Shown here: piece after piece, positions 26,789 to 34,716 of the stretch
How positions within the stretch are numbered: position 1 is the stretch's first letter
How the letters are laid out: every line of letters starts with the position of its first letter
Source of the DNA: Novosphingobium sp. Fuku2-ISO-50
GTDB taxonomy: Bacteria; Pseudomonadota; Alphaproteobacteria; Sphingomonadales; Sphingomonadaceae
Direction: 5' to 3'
Assembly: GCF_001519055.1 (NCBI RefSeq)
Contig: NZ_KQ954288.1
Span: 186,001-250,000 of the forward strand
DNA: 64,000 bases
Made by a program: the position numbers and the translations under genes
The notes under the pieces: generated by a model
Database searches by the model: none
What the model saw: the letters and a program-made list of their open reading frames with translations, nothing else
What the model was told of the DNA's origin: nothing

Positions 26789-27880
26789 ATGAGAGCCGCC
26801 GTTCTGGAACAAGCCGGCAAGCCGCTGGTGATCGAACGCCTGGGCATTTCAAAGCCCGGCCCGCACGAAGTCCTGATCCGCACGGCGGCTTGCGGCCTGT
26901 GCCATTCGGATCTCCATTTCATCGAAGGGACCTATCCCCACGCCATGCCTTGCGTTGCAGGGCACGAAGCGGCGGGTATTGTCGAAGAAGTCGGCAGCGA
27001 AGTGCGCACGGTGAAAAAGGGCGACCACGTCGTCACCTGCCTTTCGGCATTTTGCGGTCATTGCGAATTTTGCGTGACCGGGCGCATGGCCTTGTGCCTG
27101 GGCGCAGAGACCCGCCGCGCCCCCGGCGAGCCGCCGCGCCTGACGCGCAAAAGCGATGGCGCCATGGTCAACCAGATGCTCAATCTTTCGGCCTTTGCCG
27201 AAATGATGCTGATTCACGAACATGCCTGCGTCGCGATCCATCGCGACATGCCGCTCGACCGCGCGGCGGTGATCGGTTGCGCAGTGACGACCGGCGCGGG
27301 CACGGTGTTCAACGCCTGCAAAGTGACGCCGGGTGAAACGGTCGCCGTCGTCGGCTGCGGCGGCGTCGGGCTTGCCACGATCAACGCGGCGAAAATTGCC
27401 GGCGCAGGGCGGATCATCGCCGCCGACCCGATCCCTGAAAAGCGCGATCTGGCGATCCGGCTGGGCGCGACCGACACGATCGACGCCGCCGCGCCCGATG
27501 CGGCCAAACAGATCGTCGAGCTGACCAAAGGCGGGGTCGATCATGCGATCGAGGCCGTCGGTCGCCCGCAATCGGCCAGCCTTGCCGTGGCCAGCCTGCG
27601 GCGTGGCGGAACGGCGACAATCCTGGGCATGCTGCCGCTGGCCGAACGCGTCAGCCTGAGCGCGATGGATCTGCTGTCGGGCAAGAAGCTTCAGGGCGCG
27701 ATCATGGGGATGAACCGGTTTCCGGTCGATCTGCCGCGTCTGGTCGATTTCTACATGCGCGGATTGCTCGATCTCGACACGATCATCGCCGAACGCATCC
27801 CGCTCGAAGCCATCAATGCCGGCTTTGACAAGATGAAAGCGGGCCATTCCGCGCGTTCCGTCATCGTCTTCGATCAATGA
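26789..27880 (+). CDS. Zinc-dependent alcohol dehydrogenase (MDR family)
   Basis: 363 aa. Catalytic zinc site CGLCHSD plus GHEAAG, structural zinc site of four Cys in CGHCEFCVTGRMALC, NAD-binding GCGGVG at about residue 190. Class-III-like layout. It lies between the dehydrogenase and kinase of the ACAD10/11-like pair, so it may generate or consume a hydroxy/oxo group on the same substrate. The actual substrate is unknown. Confidence 0.92.
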   Translation: MRAAVLEQAGKPLVIERLGISKPGPHEVLIRTAACGLCHSDLHFIEGTYPHAMPCVAGHEAAGIVEEVGSEVRTVKKGDHVVTCLSAFCGHCEFCVTGRMALCLGAETRRAPGEPPRLTRKSDGAMVNQMLNLSAFAEMMLIHEHACVAIHRDMPLDRAAVIGCAVTTGAGTVFNACKVTPGETVAVVGCGGVGLATINAAKIAGAGRIIAADPIPEKRDLAIRLGATDTIDAAAPDAAKQIVELTKGGVDHAIEAVGRPQSASLAVASLRRGGTATILGMLPLAERVSLSAMDLLSGKKLQGAIMGMNRFPVDLPRLVDFYMRGLLDLDTIIAERIPLEAINAGFDKMKAGHSARSVIVFDQ

Positions 27881-27902
27881 CCAGCAATCCCCGGAGAATA
27901 CC

Positions 27903-28982
27903 ATGACCACACCCCCCGCGATGGACGCGCAGACCGCGTTTACCGGGACCGTCGTGCCCGAAGGCGACGACCGGCTCGACGAAGCGCGGCTGACGCAATG
28001 GTTCGAGGCCCATGTCGCGGGGTTCACCGGCCCGCTGTCGGTATCGAAATTCAAGGGCGGCCAATCGAACCCGACCTATCGCATCGATGCGCCTTCGGGC
28101 CCTTATGTCCTGCGCCGCAAGCCGTTTGGCAAGCTGCTCCCTTCGGCCCACGCGGTCGATCGCGAATACAAGGTGCAGGCCGCGCTGTTTGAAACCGGCT
28201 TTCCGGTCGCGCGGCAATATGGGCTGTGTACCGATGATGCGGTGATCGGATCGTGGTTCTATGTCATGGGCTGCGTCGATGGGCATACGATCTGGGACGG
28301 GGCAATGCCCGACGCGACGCCTGCCGAGCGCCGCGCGCATTATGACGCGATGGTCGATACGTTGGCCGCGCTTCATACGATCGATGTCGATGCCGTGGGG
28401 CTGTCCGATTTCGGCAAGCCGGGCAACTATTTCGGGCGCCAGGTCGATCGCTGGACCAAGCAGTACCGCCTGTCGGAAACCGAAACGATGCCCGAAATGG
28501 AGCGGCTGATCGAATTCCTGCCGACGACCCTGCCCGAACAGACCCGCGTGAGCGTGGTCCATGGCGATTACCGCATCGACAACCTGATCTTTGCCAGGGG
28601 CGAACCCAAAGTGCTCGCCGTGCTCGACTGGGAACTGTCGACGCTGGGCGATCCGCTGGCCGATTTCACCTATTTCTGCACCGCCTGGGCGCAGGACAAC
28701 GGCGGACGTTCCGGAGTCAAGGATCTCGACCGCAAGGCGCTGGGCATTCCTGAACTCGAAGAAGTCGTCGAACGCTATTGCGCCAGCACCGGGCGCGACG
28801 GCCTGACGCAGATCGACTGGTATCTCGCCTACAATTTCTTCCGCCTCGCCTCGATTATTCAGGGGATCAAGAAGCGAGTCATCGACGGCACCGCCTCGTC
28901 CGCCCATGCCAAGGCCATGTCCGAACGGGTCCAGCCGCTGGCCGCGCTGGCGCTCGATCACGCCATCCGCGCAGGCGCCTGA
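27903..28982 (+). CDS. APH-fold phosphotransferase, ACAD10/11 kinase-domain type
   Basis: 359 aa. Aminoglycoside-phosphotransferase-like kinase: N-lobe KFKGGQSNPTYRI, catalytic HGDYRIDNLIF and Mg-binding VLDWELSTLGDPLADF. The latter blocks are those of the N-terminal domain of ACAD10/11 and of LvaA, the bacterial kinase that phosphorylates 4-hydroxyacyl-CoA so that the dehydrogenase can remove the phosphate. It is therefore more likely a metabolic kinase than a resistance gene. Start 23 bases after the alcohol dehydrogenase stop, with a GGAGA before it. Confidence 0.9.
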   Translation: MTTPPAMDAQTAFTGTVVPEGDDRLDEARLTQWFEAHVAGFTGPLSVSKFKGGQSNPTYRIDAPSGPYVLRRKPFGKLLPSAHAVDREYKVQAALFETGFPVARQYGLCTDDAVIGSWFYVMGCVDGHTIWDGAMPDATPAERRAHYDAMVDTLAALHTIDVDAVGLSDFGKPGNYFGRQVDRWTKQYRLSETETMPEMERLIEFLPTTLPEQTRVSVVHGDYRIDNLIFARGEPKVLAVLDWELSTLGDPLADFTYFCTAWAQDNGGRSGVKDLDRKALGIPELEEVVERYCASTGRDGLTQIDWYLAYNFFRLASIIQGIKKRVIDGTASSAHAKAMSERVQPLAALALDHAIRAGA

Positions 28983-29039
28983 AGATTCGGATCTTTCCGG
29001 TGCTGGCGCCGGATGGGGGATCGCGTTAGGCTGACACCG

Positions 29040-32000
29040 ATGCTCAGCTTTCGATCCCCCGCCAGCCTCCGTTTTCCCCCTCGTCCGCTTGCAGTGGCCG
29101 TGCTGCTCGCCACGACAGCGCAACCGGCACTGGCGGACGAGGCCGCGCGACCGACCATCGCGCCGCCGCCCGACTGGGTCTTGCCCGCGACGATCCCGCC
29201 CGCGCCCGACAAAGTCGACGGCGCCGCCGTCATCGAACTTTTGCTCGACCAGCAGGTTCATGTCATCGACGGCGGGGTCGCCAGCTATCGCGCCAACACC
29301 TATCGCATCGCCACATCGCAAGGGCTCGATGCGGGCGCCTTGCAAATCAATTGGGATCCCAGCCTCGAAGTGCTGACGATCCATCGCTTTCGCATCCTGC
29401 GCGATGGCAAGACGATCGACCTGCTTGGCAAAGGTGCCAAATTACAGGTCGTCCAGCGCGAAAAGAACCTCGAGAACGCGACGCTCGATGGCGAACTGAC
29501 CGCCTCGCAACAAGGCGAGGACGTGCGCGTCGGCGATGTCATCGACGCGGCCTATACGATCGTGCGCCGCGATCCGGCGACCGGCGGACGCATAGCCGGG
29601 TTCTATGGCCCACAGGACGGCTGGGCCTATGGCCGCTATCGCCTGCGCGTGACCTGGCCCAAAGGCCACCCGGTGCAGTGGCGCGCCATGCCCGGCGTGG
29701 TGCAGCCGAAGCTGATCGAAAACGGCGGTCAGGATGAATTGCTCGCCGATGTCGGCAATGTCGTCACCCAAAGCGCGCCGTCGAATGCGCCGGCGCGCTT
29801 TGGCATGGTCAATCTTGTCGATATCAGCGACTTTGCCGACTGGCGGCAGGTCTCGCGCACGTTCGCCGCGCTGTTCGACCATGCCGCGACGCTTTCGCCC
29901 GACGTTCCCGAACATCGCAACCCGTTGCAGGCCGAAATCGCGCGCCTTGCCGTCGCCTCGCCCGATCCGCTGCGCCGCGCCGAACTGGCGCTCGCGCTGG
30001 TCGAGGAACAGGTCCGCTATCTGTTCATCGGCATGGACGATGGCGGCTATGTCCCCGCCCCCGCCGACCAGACCTGGCAACGCCGCTATGGCGATTGCAA
30101 GGGCAAGACCGCGCTGCTGATCGCGCTGCTCCATGGGCTCGGCATCGAGGCGCGCCCCGTCATGGTCAACACCGAAGACGGCGATGCCACCGCGCACCGC
30201 CTGCCGACGATGGCCGCGTTTGACCATGTCCTGGTCGAGGCGCGGATCGGCGGCAAAAGCTATTGGCTCGACGGCACGCGTGAAGGCGACACCCGGCTCG
30301 ACCGGCTGGAAGCGCCCGATTATCAGGTGGGCCTGCCCGCGACCGCGCTAGGCAGCGACCTCATCGCGCTCAAGCCCCCCGCCCCATCTGCCCCGCAAAG
30401 CCTGACGAGCCTGACGCTCGACGCGTCGCAAGGGATCGAAGTTCCGGCCAGGGCCTCGGCGGAAATGCGCTTTCGTGGGGAAAACGGCGCATCGATGCGG
30501 ATGAAATACGCCGGGCTGTCGACCGCCGATCTCGACCTCGCGCTCAAAAAGCTGTGGCGCGAAACCTATGACTTCATCACGCCCGACGCGGTCACCGCCG
30601 GACAGGAAGAACCAAGCGGCGATTACGTGATCACATTGCGCGGCAAGGCAAAGATGGACTGGTACAGCAGCGGCAGGATACGCTGGTACGAGCTCGATCG
30701 CGCGCGCGTCGGATGGAAATTCGACACAACCCGCGATGGCGAACTTGATCCCCAGGCGCCTTATGCTTTCACGTACCCGCAATGGTGGGCCAATCACGAA
30801 GTCGTGATCCTGCCGCAGGCGGGCGAGGGCTTTACGCTGCAGTCGCACGATGTCGATCGCACGGTCGGCGAGCTTTATGCGTTTCACCGCAAAGTCACGC
30901 TCGACCACGCCACGGTGACGATGGACAACGACAGCCGCGCGCTCAAGGCGGAATTGCCCGCGAGCGAGGCGGAAGGCGTACGCGCTGCGCTGCAGGAGCT
31001 GTCGAACGACGGCGCGTTCATTCGCCTGCCCGATACCTATCTGCACACCAGCGCCGATTTCGCCGCGTTGGCCGGAGACCGGGCGGCGCTGGCCAAGGCG
31101 CATGTGCAAAACGGCGCGGTCCTGCTCGACCGGGGCGAGACAGCCAGAGCAATCGCCGAGGAACAGGACGCGCTGGCGATCGACCCCGCACTGCCCGTCG
31201 CGCATGGCGTGCTCGCGCAGGCCTTGGCGCGCGATGGCAAGGATGACACGCGCACGCTGGCCGAGGCAGAAAACGTGCTGGCGAAAGATCCGAAAAACGG
31301 CCTCGCGCTGTCGGCGCGCGGCACCGTGCTCTTGCGGCAAAAGGATTATGCTGGCGCGCTGGCGGCCTTTGACACAGTCATCGCAGCCAATCGCAGCGAT
31401 CTCGTGGCCCTGATCGGTCGGGGCACCGCGCATCTCGCACTCGATCATACCGCGCTGGCGCTCGCCGATTTCGATTCCGCGCTGGCGCTCTCGCCCGGCC
31501 TGCGCATCGCAGCGCTGCGTGCCATGGCCCTGGCCGGTGTGGGCCGCCGCGAAGAAGCGCTCGATGCCGCCGACGCGGCGCTCGACAAAGCGCCCGACGA
31601 TCGCCGGGTCCGCCTCCTGCGCCTGAGCGTGCGCCAGCAAACCGGTGATATCACAGGCGCGATGGCCGATGCCGAGTATCTGCTCGCGCATCATCCGACG
31701 GCGCACGATTACCTGATCCATGCCCAACTCGTGCCGATCACCGATACCACACGGCGCGAAGCGGATATTGCCGCCGCACTCAAGCTCGATGCGAAAGACG
31801 CGCGGGCATGGCTGCTGCGCGCGCAAGGTGCGATCACCGGCGGGCGGCTCGATGTGGCAGCCGCAGCGCTGGACGAAGCCGAGCGGCTGAAGGCCGACCC
31901 CCTGATATTGACCGGGCTGCGGCTCGATCTCCTCGCCAAACGCGGTGAGGCCGCCGCAGCACTGAAACTCGCCGGCGAGACCGTTGCGAAACACCCTGAC

Positions 32001-32360
32001 GATCCGCACGCGCTCAATATGGTGTGCTGGTTCAAGGCGACGCGCAATCTGGCGCTCGACACCGCACTGGCCGATTGCGATGCGGCGCTGAAACTCTCTG
32101 CCGACACCCCGACCTATCTCGACAGTCGCGGCCTTGCCCGTCTGCGCAGCAACGACACCAAAGGCGCCATCTCCGACTATTCGGCAGCGCTGCGCCATTC
32201 GCCCGATCTGGTCAGTTCGCTCTATGGCCGGGGCATTGCCTATGCCCGCCTCGGCGACCGCAACCACGCGCTCGCCGACTTGTCCCGCGCGCGCAGCACC
32301 CGGCCGGAGATCGACACGATCTGGGCCGATTACGGCATCACCCCACCGGCGGGGTTCTAG
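29040..32360 (+). CDS. DUF3857-transglutaminase-TPR protein, 1106 aa
   Basis: A signal peptide (LAVAVLLATTAQPALA, cleavage near residue 33) is followed by a DUF3857 domain (about 60-250), a transglutaminase-like domain with Cys353 in RYGDCKGKT, His396 in AFDHVLV and Asp411 in WLDGTREGD, a beta region, and a long array of TPR repeats from about 690 to the end (NGLALSARGTVLLRQKDYAG-type units). The intact triad suggests a working periplasmic peptidase or amidase rather than a relic. Substrate is unknown. The longer frame to 29013 starts with GTR-like leader residues and lacks a ribosome-binding site. The last 23 bases overlap the convergent amidase. Confidence 0.87.
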   Translation: MLSFRSPASLRFPPRPLAVAVLLATTAQPALADEAARPTIAPPPDWVLPATIPPAPDKVDGAAVIELLLDQQVHVIDGGVASYRANTYRIATSQGLDAGALQINWDPSLEVLTIHRFRILRDGKTIDLLGKGAKLQVVQREKNLENATLDGELTASQQGEDVRVGDVIDAAYTIVRRDPATGGRIAGFYGPQDGWAYGRYRLRVTWPKGHPVQWRAMPGVVQPKLIENGGQDELLADVGNVVTQSAPSNAPARFGMVNLVDISDFADWRQVSRTFAALFDHAATLSPDVPEHRNPLQAEIARLAVASPDPLRRAELALALVEEQVRYLFIGMDDGGYVPAPADQTWQRRYGDCKGKTALLIALLHGLGIEARPVMVNTEDGDATAHRLPTMAAFDHVLVEARIGGKSYWLDGTREGDTRLDRLEAPDYQVGLPATALGSDLIALKPPAPSAPQSLTSLTLDASQGIEVPARASAEMRFRGENGASMRMKYAGLSTADLDLALKKLWRETYDFITPDAVTAGQEEPSGDYVITLRGKAKMDWYSSGRIRWYELDRARVGWKFDTTRDGELDPQAPYAFTYPQWWANHEVVILPQAGEGFTLQSHDVDRTVGELYAFHRKVTLDHATVTMDNDSRALKAELPASEAEGVRAALQELSNDGAFIRLPDTYLHTSADFAALAGDRAALAKAHVQNGAVLLDRGETARAIAEEQDALAIDPALPVAHGVLAQALARDGKDDTRTLAEAENVLAKDPKNGLALSARGTVLLRQKDYAGALAAFDTVIAANRSDLVALIGRGTAHLALDHTALALADFDSALALSPGLRIAALRAMALAGVGRREEALDAADAALDKAPDDRRVRLLRLSVRQQTGDITGAMADAEYLLAHHPTAHDYLIHAQLVPITDTTRREADIAAALKLDAKDARAWLLRAQGAITGGRLDVAAAALDEAERLKADPLILTGLRLDLLAKRGEAAAALKLAGETVAKHPDDPHALNMVCWFKATRNLALDTALADCDAALKLSADTPTYLDSRGLARLRSNDTKGAISDYSAALRHSPDLVSSLYGRGIAYARLGDRNHALADLSRARSTRPEIDTIWADYGITPPAGF

Positions 32361-33930
32361 CCAACAAATCGCCCGCCGCCGCCTCGTAGGCCGCCGCTGC
32401 CGCCAGACACGCCGCCTCGCCATGGACCGGGGCGATGATCTGGACGCCCATCGGCAGGCCCGAAGGGCCGAAGCCGGCGGGCACGGCCAGGGCGGGACAG
32501 CCAGACAGCGTGATCAGGCAGACTGCCTGCATCCATTCGTGATAGCTGTGCATCGCCTGCCCGCCGACCACTTTGGGCCAGTGCTGTTCGACAGGGAACG
32601 GCCAGACTTGTGCTGTCGGCACGATCCAATAGTCATAGCGGCGGAACAAGGCGGCGACCCCGCGGCTCCAGCCGGTCTGGATCGCCGACAGCGCGGCCAC
32701 GTCATAGCCCGACAGGCCAAAGCCGCCTTCGACTTCCCAGATCGCTTCCGGTTTCAGCAGCGCGCGTTTGGCCGGGTCGTTGTAAAGCGGCAGCATGCTT
32801 GCGCCGTTGTGCCAATGGCGCAGGCCGACGAATGCGCGCCAGGCCTCGTCTACGGGGAAATCGGGCACCGCCTCTTCGACATGCGCGCCCATAGCGGCAA
32901 AGCGGTCGAGCGCCTGACGACAAGTATCGAGCACGCCGGGATCGAACGGGACTTTGCCGCTGAAATCGCCCGACCAGGCAATCCGTTTGCCCTTCATCGC
33001 CACAGGTTCGACCGCGCGCAGCACGCTCGCGTCGGATTCCATCGACAGCGGCATGCGCGCGTCCCATCCGGCCAGGACGGAGAGCATGAGCGCCAGATCG
33101 CCGACATTGCGCGCCATCGGCCCGGCCACGCCCGGCGAGGGAATCCAGTCATCATGCGCTTCGGACGGAACGCGCCCGAGGCTGGTGCGAAATCCGAAAA
33201 CGCCGTTCCATCCCGCCGGATTGCGCAGCGAACCGCCATAATCGCTGCCATCGGCCAAAGGCACCATGTGGGTCGCCAGCGCGACCGCCGCGCCGCCGCT
33301 GCTGCCGCCAGCCGAAAGCGCCGGGTTCCACGCGTTGCGAGTCACGCCCCAGACCGGGTTGTACGTGTGCGAGCCCAGCCCGAATTCGGGCGTGTTGGTC
33401 TTGCCGATGAACACCACCCCGGCGCGGCGCAACCGCTCGGCAACGATGCCGTCATGCGCGGCGATCTGATGCGCCATGATCGGCGAGCCCATCGTGAACG
33501 GCAGACCGGCCACGGCTTCGAGATCCTTGACCGCATGGGGCAGGCCGTGCAGCGGGCCGAGCGGCGCCCCGCTGGCCACGAGCCGGTCGGCGGCTTCGGC
33601 CTGCGCCAGCAAGTGCGCGCGATCGGGCATGCCGACAATCGCGTTGACTTTGGGATTGACCGCATCGATCCGGTCGAGGTGCGCCGTCATGACTTCGACC
33701 GCCGAGACGTGCCTCGCGGCAATCGCAGCGACCAGCGCCCGCGCGGACCAGCCGGTCAGGGGCCCCGATCCCCAGTCTGCATGCCCCGCCGGTGGTGACG
33801 CGGCACCGGCGGTTCGCCGCGTGACAAGCGCTGCGGCAACAGCGGCCAGCGCGATCATCGAGCGGCGCGAAAGGCTGGGGCGGGAAAGGTGGGCGCGCGA
33901 AGCGGTTCGGGTCAGATCCATGGGCGCCAT
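32338..33930 (-). CDS. Amidase-signature enzyme with likely Tat-type export signal
   Basis: 530 aa. The N-terminus SLSRRSMIALAAVAAALV looks like a twin-arginine (Tat) or Sec signal with an Ala-Xaa-Ala site, so the enzyme is probably periplasmic. The Ser-cisSer-Lys triad is present: Lys in LPHAVKDLEAV, the GGSSGGAA stretch and Ser in DGSDYGGSLRNPA. Substrate unclear: amidase-signature proteins range from GatA to fatty-amide or nitrile-derived amidases. AAAGG-like sequence precedes the ATG at 33930; 33921 is the alternative start. Confidence 0.87.
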   Translation of the reverse strand: MAPMDLTRTASRAHLSRPSLSRRSMIALAAVAAALVTRRTAGAASPPAGHADWGSGPLTGWSARALVAAIAARHVSAVEVMTAHLDRIDAVNPKVNAIVGMPDRAHLLAQAEAADRLVASGAPLGPLHGLPHAVKDLEAVAGLPFTMGSPIMAHQIAAHDGIVAERLRRAGVVFIGKTNTPEFGLGSHTYNPVWGVTRNAWNPALSAGGSSGGAAVALATHMVPLADGSDYGGSLRNPAGWNGVFGFRTSLGRVPSEAHDDWIPSPGVAGPMARNVGDLALMLSVLAGWDARMPLSMESDASVLRAVEPVAMKGKRIAWSGDFSGKVPFDPGVLDTCRQALDRFAAMGAHVEEAVPDFPVDEAWRAFVGLRHWHNGASMLPLYNDPAKRALLKPEAIWEVEGGFGLSGYDVAALSAIQTGWSRGVAALFRRYDYWIVPTAQVWPFPVEQHWPKVVGGQAMHSYHEWMQAVCLITLSGCPALAVPAGFGPSGLPMGVQIIAPVHGEAACLAAAAAYEAAAGDLLARTPPVG

Positions 33931-34447
33931 GACACCGCGCCTTTGACCGGATGACAAGCCGGGTCGCAAAAAAGTCGTCCATCGCGGATTTGCTGGATGA
34001 GTTTGTCAACTTTGTCACCCCGGACTTGATCCGGGGTCCAGCTTTCGTTTGACGCCACCGTTTTATGTGTCGGACCGCTGGCAGGGTGCGTTGATGATCG
34101 GCGCGTGCCAAGAAGGAAGCTGGATCCCGGATCAAGTCCGGGATGACGATACTCTGAAAAACGCACTCAAATGCGAGTTCCCGCAAATCCGCAATGAACC
34201 CAAAAAATAGCGGCACGCGCGTATGACTTTGCCCTATCATAACGGCATGCGACAGGCGCGCGCCCGGCACTTGGCAGGGGGTGTTCTGATCGAGCATCGC
34301 CATGCCGGGCAGCGGCGGCGCATTGCGCTGCACCTGATGGGCGAATGAACCTTATGGTTCAGTGAACCCGTCCGTAACGGCGATTTGCGAAACTCTCCCA
34401 GCGGCCTACCAGCCGTCCCCACCCTTGTAGCGCTTGCGGATGATGCG
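33931..34447. other. Gene-free interval between amidase and small plus-strand ORF
   Basis: About 517 bases without a convincing protein. The main content is an inverted pair of interspersed repeats (34014-34147). The rest includes a low-GC stretch near 34200-34245 (for example CCTATCATAACGG) that could carry a promoter, but no ribosome-binding site and gene start follow it directly. Candidate open frames in this interval lack codon bias and do not have starts with a Shine-Dalgarno. Confidence 0.6.
34014..34147. repeat. Inverted pair of interspersed palindromic repeats
   Basis: Left arm 34014-34044 and right arm 34117-34147 are 31 bases each, reverse complements except for two positions, separated by 72 bases. 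The arm core CCCGGACTTGATCCGGG is itself a palindrome. Short repeats of this kind (GTCATCCCGGACTTGATCCGGG) are widespread in alphaproteobacterial intergenic DNA; this is from memory, not a search. The pair could fold into a long cruciform or serve as transcription barrier. Confidence 0.85.
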
Positions 34448-34630
34448 ATGGAAACTGCCTTTCACCACTTTGAAAGTGAAGACGATACCTGCCTGCTTCA
34501 GGCCGCAATCCTGATGCAACAGGCGATCGACCTGCTCGACAGCGCGGGCGAAGTGCGCGCCGCAATTCACCTGCAGCACGCGATCGACACGCTGGCGGTG
34601 CGCCTGCCCCATTGCGGCCAGCCGCACTGA
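34448..34630 (+). CDS. Small protein of unknown function, 60 aa
   Basis: The reading from ATG 34448 gives a small Leu/Ala/His-rich helical protein (METAFHHFESEDD, then LMQQAIDLLDSAGEVRAAIH) with a two-helix repeat-like pattern, AAILMQQAIDLLD and AAIHLQHAIDTLA. This internal similarity, absence of a signal peptide, and GCGGATG upstream make a real gene plausible. A longer TTG start at 34385 is possible. Function unknown. Confidence 0.5.
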   Translation: METAFHHFESEDDTCLLQAAILMQQAIDLLDSAGEVRAAIHLQHAIDTLAVRLPHCGQPH

Positions 34631-34683
34631 AGCCTGATCAAACCTGCATTACGCGCGCGGCGCGGGTCCATTCATGACGAATG

Positions 34684-34709
34684 GGGCGACCCGGCTCAGA
34701 ATCGCCCCT
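34684..34709 (+). terminator. Weak hairpin between small gene and clpB (convergent 3' ends)
   Basis: GGGGCGA (34684-34690) and TCGCCCC (34703-34709) form a 7-bp stem. On the plus strand it is followed by TCTTCGTCTTACT, which is moderately T-rich, so it may terminate the 60-aa gene; on the minus strand the tail after it is poor in T. It stops eight bases before the clpB stop codon. Confidence 0.35.
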
Positions 34710-34716
34710 CTTCGTC

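Noticed and set aside
27903..28982. Antibiotic-resistance aminoglycoside phosphotransferase
   Set aside because: Although the fold is APH-like, the motif blocks and operon partners match the ACAD10/11 and LvaA metabolic kinases.
30348..32423. 691-codon minus-strand frame opposite the TPR protein
   Set aside because: Shadow of the repeated TPR codons; the plus frame has signal peptide and catalytic triad.
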